From Lysobacterales bacterium (GTDB taxonomy: Bacteria > Pseudomonadota > Gammaproteobacteria > Xanthomonadales > Xanthomonadaceae): DNA of 6,834 nucleotides. Under the pieces are notes generated by a model. The model worked only from the letters and a program-made list of their open reading frames with translations, did no database searches and was not told the origin of the DNA. Every line of letters starts with the position of its first letter. Within the stretch, counting starts at the first letter, position 1. Both the position numbers and the translations under genes were made by a program. The stretch lies in assembly GCA_015655035.1 (NCBI GenBank), contig JAATFS010000429.1, positions 1 to 6,834 of the forward strand, written 5' to 3'. This document shows, piece after piece, positions 5,350-6,834 of the stretch.

Positions 5350-6834
5350 CGCGCCAATGCCTGCAACGTGGCCAGCGTGTCGGCCTGGTCGCTGGGCTTG
5401 TCGTGGCGCCAGCGCAGGATGCGTGGAAAGCGCACGGCGATCCCGGATTTGTGCCGGCTGCTGCGATTGACGCCTTCGAAGCCGAGTTCGAACACGTGCT
5501 GTGGCGTCACCGCGCGCACCGGGCCGAAGCGCTCGGTGGTATGCGCGCGGATCCAGCGGTCCAGTTGCAGGATTTCCTTGTCGTCCAGACCGGAGTAGGC
5601 CTTGGCTACCGGCACCAGTTGGCCGTCGTGCCATAGGCCGAAGGTGTAGTCGGTGTAGAGCGTGCTGCGGCGGCCATGGCCGGCCTGTGCGTAGAGCAGC
5701 ACTGCATCGATGGTGAGCGGATCGATCTTCCACTTCCACCAGTCGCCACGGCGGCGTCCGGCACGATAGGGCGAATGCGCGCGCTTGAGCATCAAGCCTT
5801 CCACCCCGCGTTCGCGCGCGCCTTCGCGCAGTTGCGCGGCCGCCTGCCAGTCGGCCGCCACGATCTTCGGGGATACCGCAATGCGGCTGGGATCGATCTT
5901 GGCCAGCAGCGCTTCCAGCAGCGCGCGGCGTGCGTGCAGCGGCTGCTCGCGCAGATCCTGACCGCCTAGTTCCAACAGGTCGTAGGCAAGTACCCGGGCC
6001 GGTGCCGCCGCCAGTGTCTTGGGGCCGGGTTTCAGGCGCTGGATGCGTGTCTGCAATGCGGTGAACGGCATCGGTAGCGGCTGTTGCGGCCGCCACGCGA
6101 GCAACTCGCCGTCGATCACGGTGCCGTCGGGCAGGGCCTGCGCGGCCTGTTCGATCTCCGGGAAGCGGCCATCCAGGCGTTCCTCGCCACGTGACCACAA
6201 CGCAACCTCGCCGTCGCGGCGGAGCAGCTGCAGGCGAATGCCGTCCCATTTCCACTCCAACAGCCAGTCGTCCACCGCACCCAGCGTATCGGTGCTGGTT
6301 TCCAGCGGCGAGGCCAGGAAGAACGGGTAGGGCTGCTGGCGATCGCCGGGCAGTTCCTGCGGCGACAGCAGGGCAGGCAGATAGTCCGGATGCGGCCGCC
6401 AGCTGCCGAGCATGCGCTGGGCGATGCGTGCGATGTCCACGCCCGACAGTTCGGCCAGCGCCTGCTGCACCAGTCGTTGCGAAACCCCCACGCGCAGCGC
6501 GCCGGTCAGCAGTTTGTTGAATACCAGGCGCTGGTCGAAGGCGAGGGTATGCCAGGCATCCAGGATCAGCTGTTTGCGAACTGCCACCTCGCGGTTGGCC
6601 ACCGGCAGCAGGCGTTGTTCGATCCACTCGGCGAGCGCAATGTCGGGGGACGCGTCGATCGGGTCGTCCAGCAGCAGCGCCAGGGTTTCGGCCAGGTCGC
6701 CGACGTGGTCGTAGCTATCGGCGACCAGCCAGTCGGCGACGCCGGCAGCCTCGGCGATCCACTCGCGCAGTTCGCCGCTGGCGGCGATACGCGCGCGCGC
6801 GCTGGCGACCTTGCCGCCGCTGAGCAGGAACAAC
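5346..6834 (-). CDS. ATP-dependent DNA ligase of the bacterial repair cluster (5' end outside window)
   Basis: 495 codons are visible. The first, TTG at 6833, is most likely an internal leucine, because the family begins roughly 35-45 residues earlier and continues through the LFLLSGGK segment seen here. Numbering from that codon, an alpha-helical DNA-binding domain spans about 1-165. The adenylylation domain follows, with motif I KWDGIR (nucleophile K195), SRGEE (214-218), DGE (241-243), EGLMLK (345-350) and WWKWKID (365-371). An OB-fold domain ends the protein, with the terminal RFPRILRWRHDK (468-479). The enzyme seals 5'-phosphate/3'-OH nicks by way of a lysyl-AMP intermediate. It belongs to the PP_1105-type family (DNA_lig_bact) and is additional to the essential NAD-dependent LigA. 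It lacks the LigD polymerase and phosphoesterase modules in the visible part. It is the upstream member of the operon with the helicase and PdeM. Confidence 0.95.
   Translation of the reverse strand, partial: LFLLSGGKVASARARIAASGELREWIAEAAGVADWLVADSYDHVGDLAETLALLLDDPIDASPDIALAEWIEQRLLPVANREVAVRKQLILDAWHTLAFDQRLVFNKLLTGALRVGVSQRLVQQALAELSGVDIARIAQRMLGSWRPHPDYLPALLSPQELPGDRQQPYPFFLASPLETSTDTLGAVDDWLLEWKWDGIRLQLLRRDGEVALWSRGEERLDGRFPEIEQAAQALPDGTVIDGELLAWRPQQPLPMPFTALQTRIQRLKPGPKTLAAAPARVLAYDLLELGGQDLREQPLHARRALLEALLAKIDPSRIAVSPKIVAADWQAAAQLREGARERGVEGLMLKRAHSPYRAGRRRGDWWKWKIDPLTIDAVLLYAQAGHGRRSTLYTDYTFGLWHDGQLVPVAKAYSGLDDKEILQLDRWIRAHTTERFGPVRAVTPQHVFELGFEGVNRSSRHKSGIAVRFPRILRWRHDKPSDQADTLATLQALAR

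Noticed and set aside
5350..6627. Upstream in-frame extension of the helicase to a 1259-residue protein, suggesting a fusion
   Set aside because: The extra 426 residues are out-of-frame translation of the ligase gene, rich in Arg, Ala and Gly and without domains. The true start is ATG 5349, which overlaps the ligase stop and precedes the conserved N-terminus.
6790..6802. CG dinucleotide run in the ligase gene as a possible slippage or phase-variation tract
   Set aside because: It is only 13 nt, encodes part of a normal helix-forming stretch (RAR), and sits in a gene not expected to phase-vary. It is common by chance at this GC content.

Overview
The window is GC-rich, with dense, mostly minus-strand coding sequence and very short or overlapping gene junctions. 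This fits a gammaproteobacterium of the Xanthomonadaceae type (Xanthomonas or a relative). That placement rests on composition and gene content, not on a database match.

Left part (1-255). A minus-strand gene begins at 45 and leaves the window after 15 codons. It has a strong ribosome-binding site. Between it and the divergent regulator lies a 210-bp control region, part of which (121-180) is only about 22% GC. Three elements line up there in the classic order of a sigma-54-dependent promoter. The first is a near-perfect -24/-12 element on the minus strand (106-120), firing into the left-edge gene. The second is a perfect match to the IHF consensus (150-162). The third is an array of four TCGTAG/CTACGA half-sites (207-243), about 115-150 bp upstream of the predicted transcription start.

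Middle (256-2157). A 633-residue sigma-54 activator with two N-terminal PAS domains, a coiled-coil linker, a complete AAA+ domain with an intact GAFTGA loop, and a Fis-type helix-turn-helix. It is the obvious candidate to bind the half-site array and switch on the left-edge gene. The array lies just upstream of its own start codon, so autoregulation is also likely.

Right part (2211-6834, minus strand). A tightly packed DNA-repair operon, transcribed in the order ATP-dependent DNA ligase (5' end outside the window), Lhr-Core-type DExH helicase, PdeM metallophosphoesterase nuclease. The ligase and helicase overlap by 4 bp (ATGA), and the helicase and pdeM overlap by 11 bp, which suggests translational coupling. 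This is the known 'ligase-associated' repair cluster. Its usual fourth member, a metallo-beta-lactamase-fold exonuclease, is not in the window and may lie just beyond the right edge.

The repair operon is a described system. The most novel content is the small sigma-54 circuit at the left: its parts can be read from sequence, but its inducer and its target gene's function cannot be determined here.
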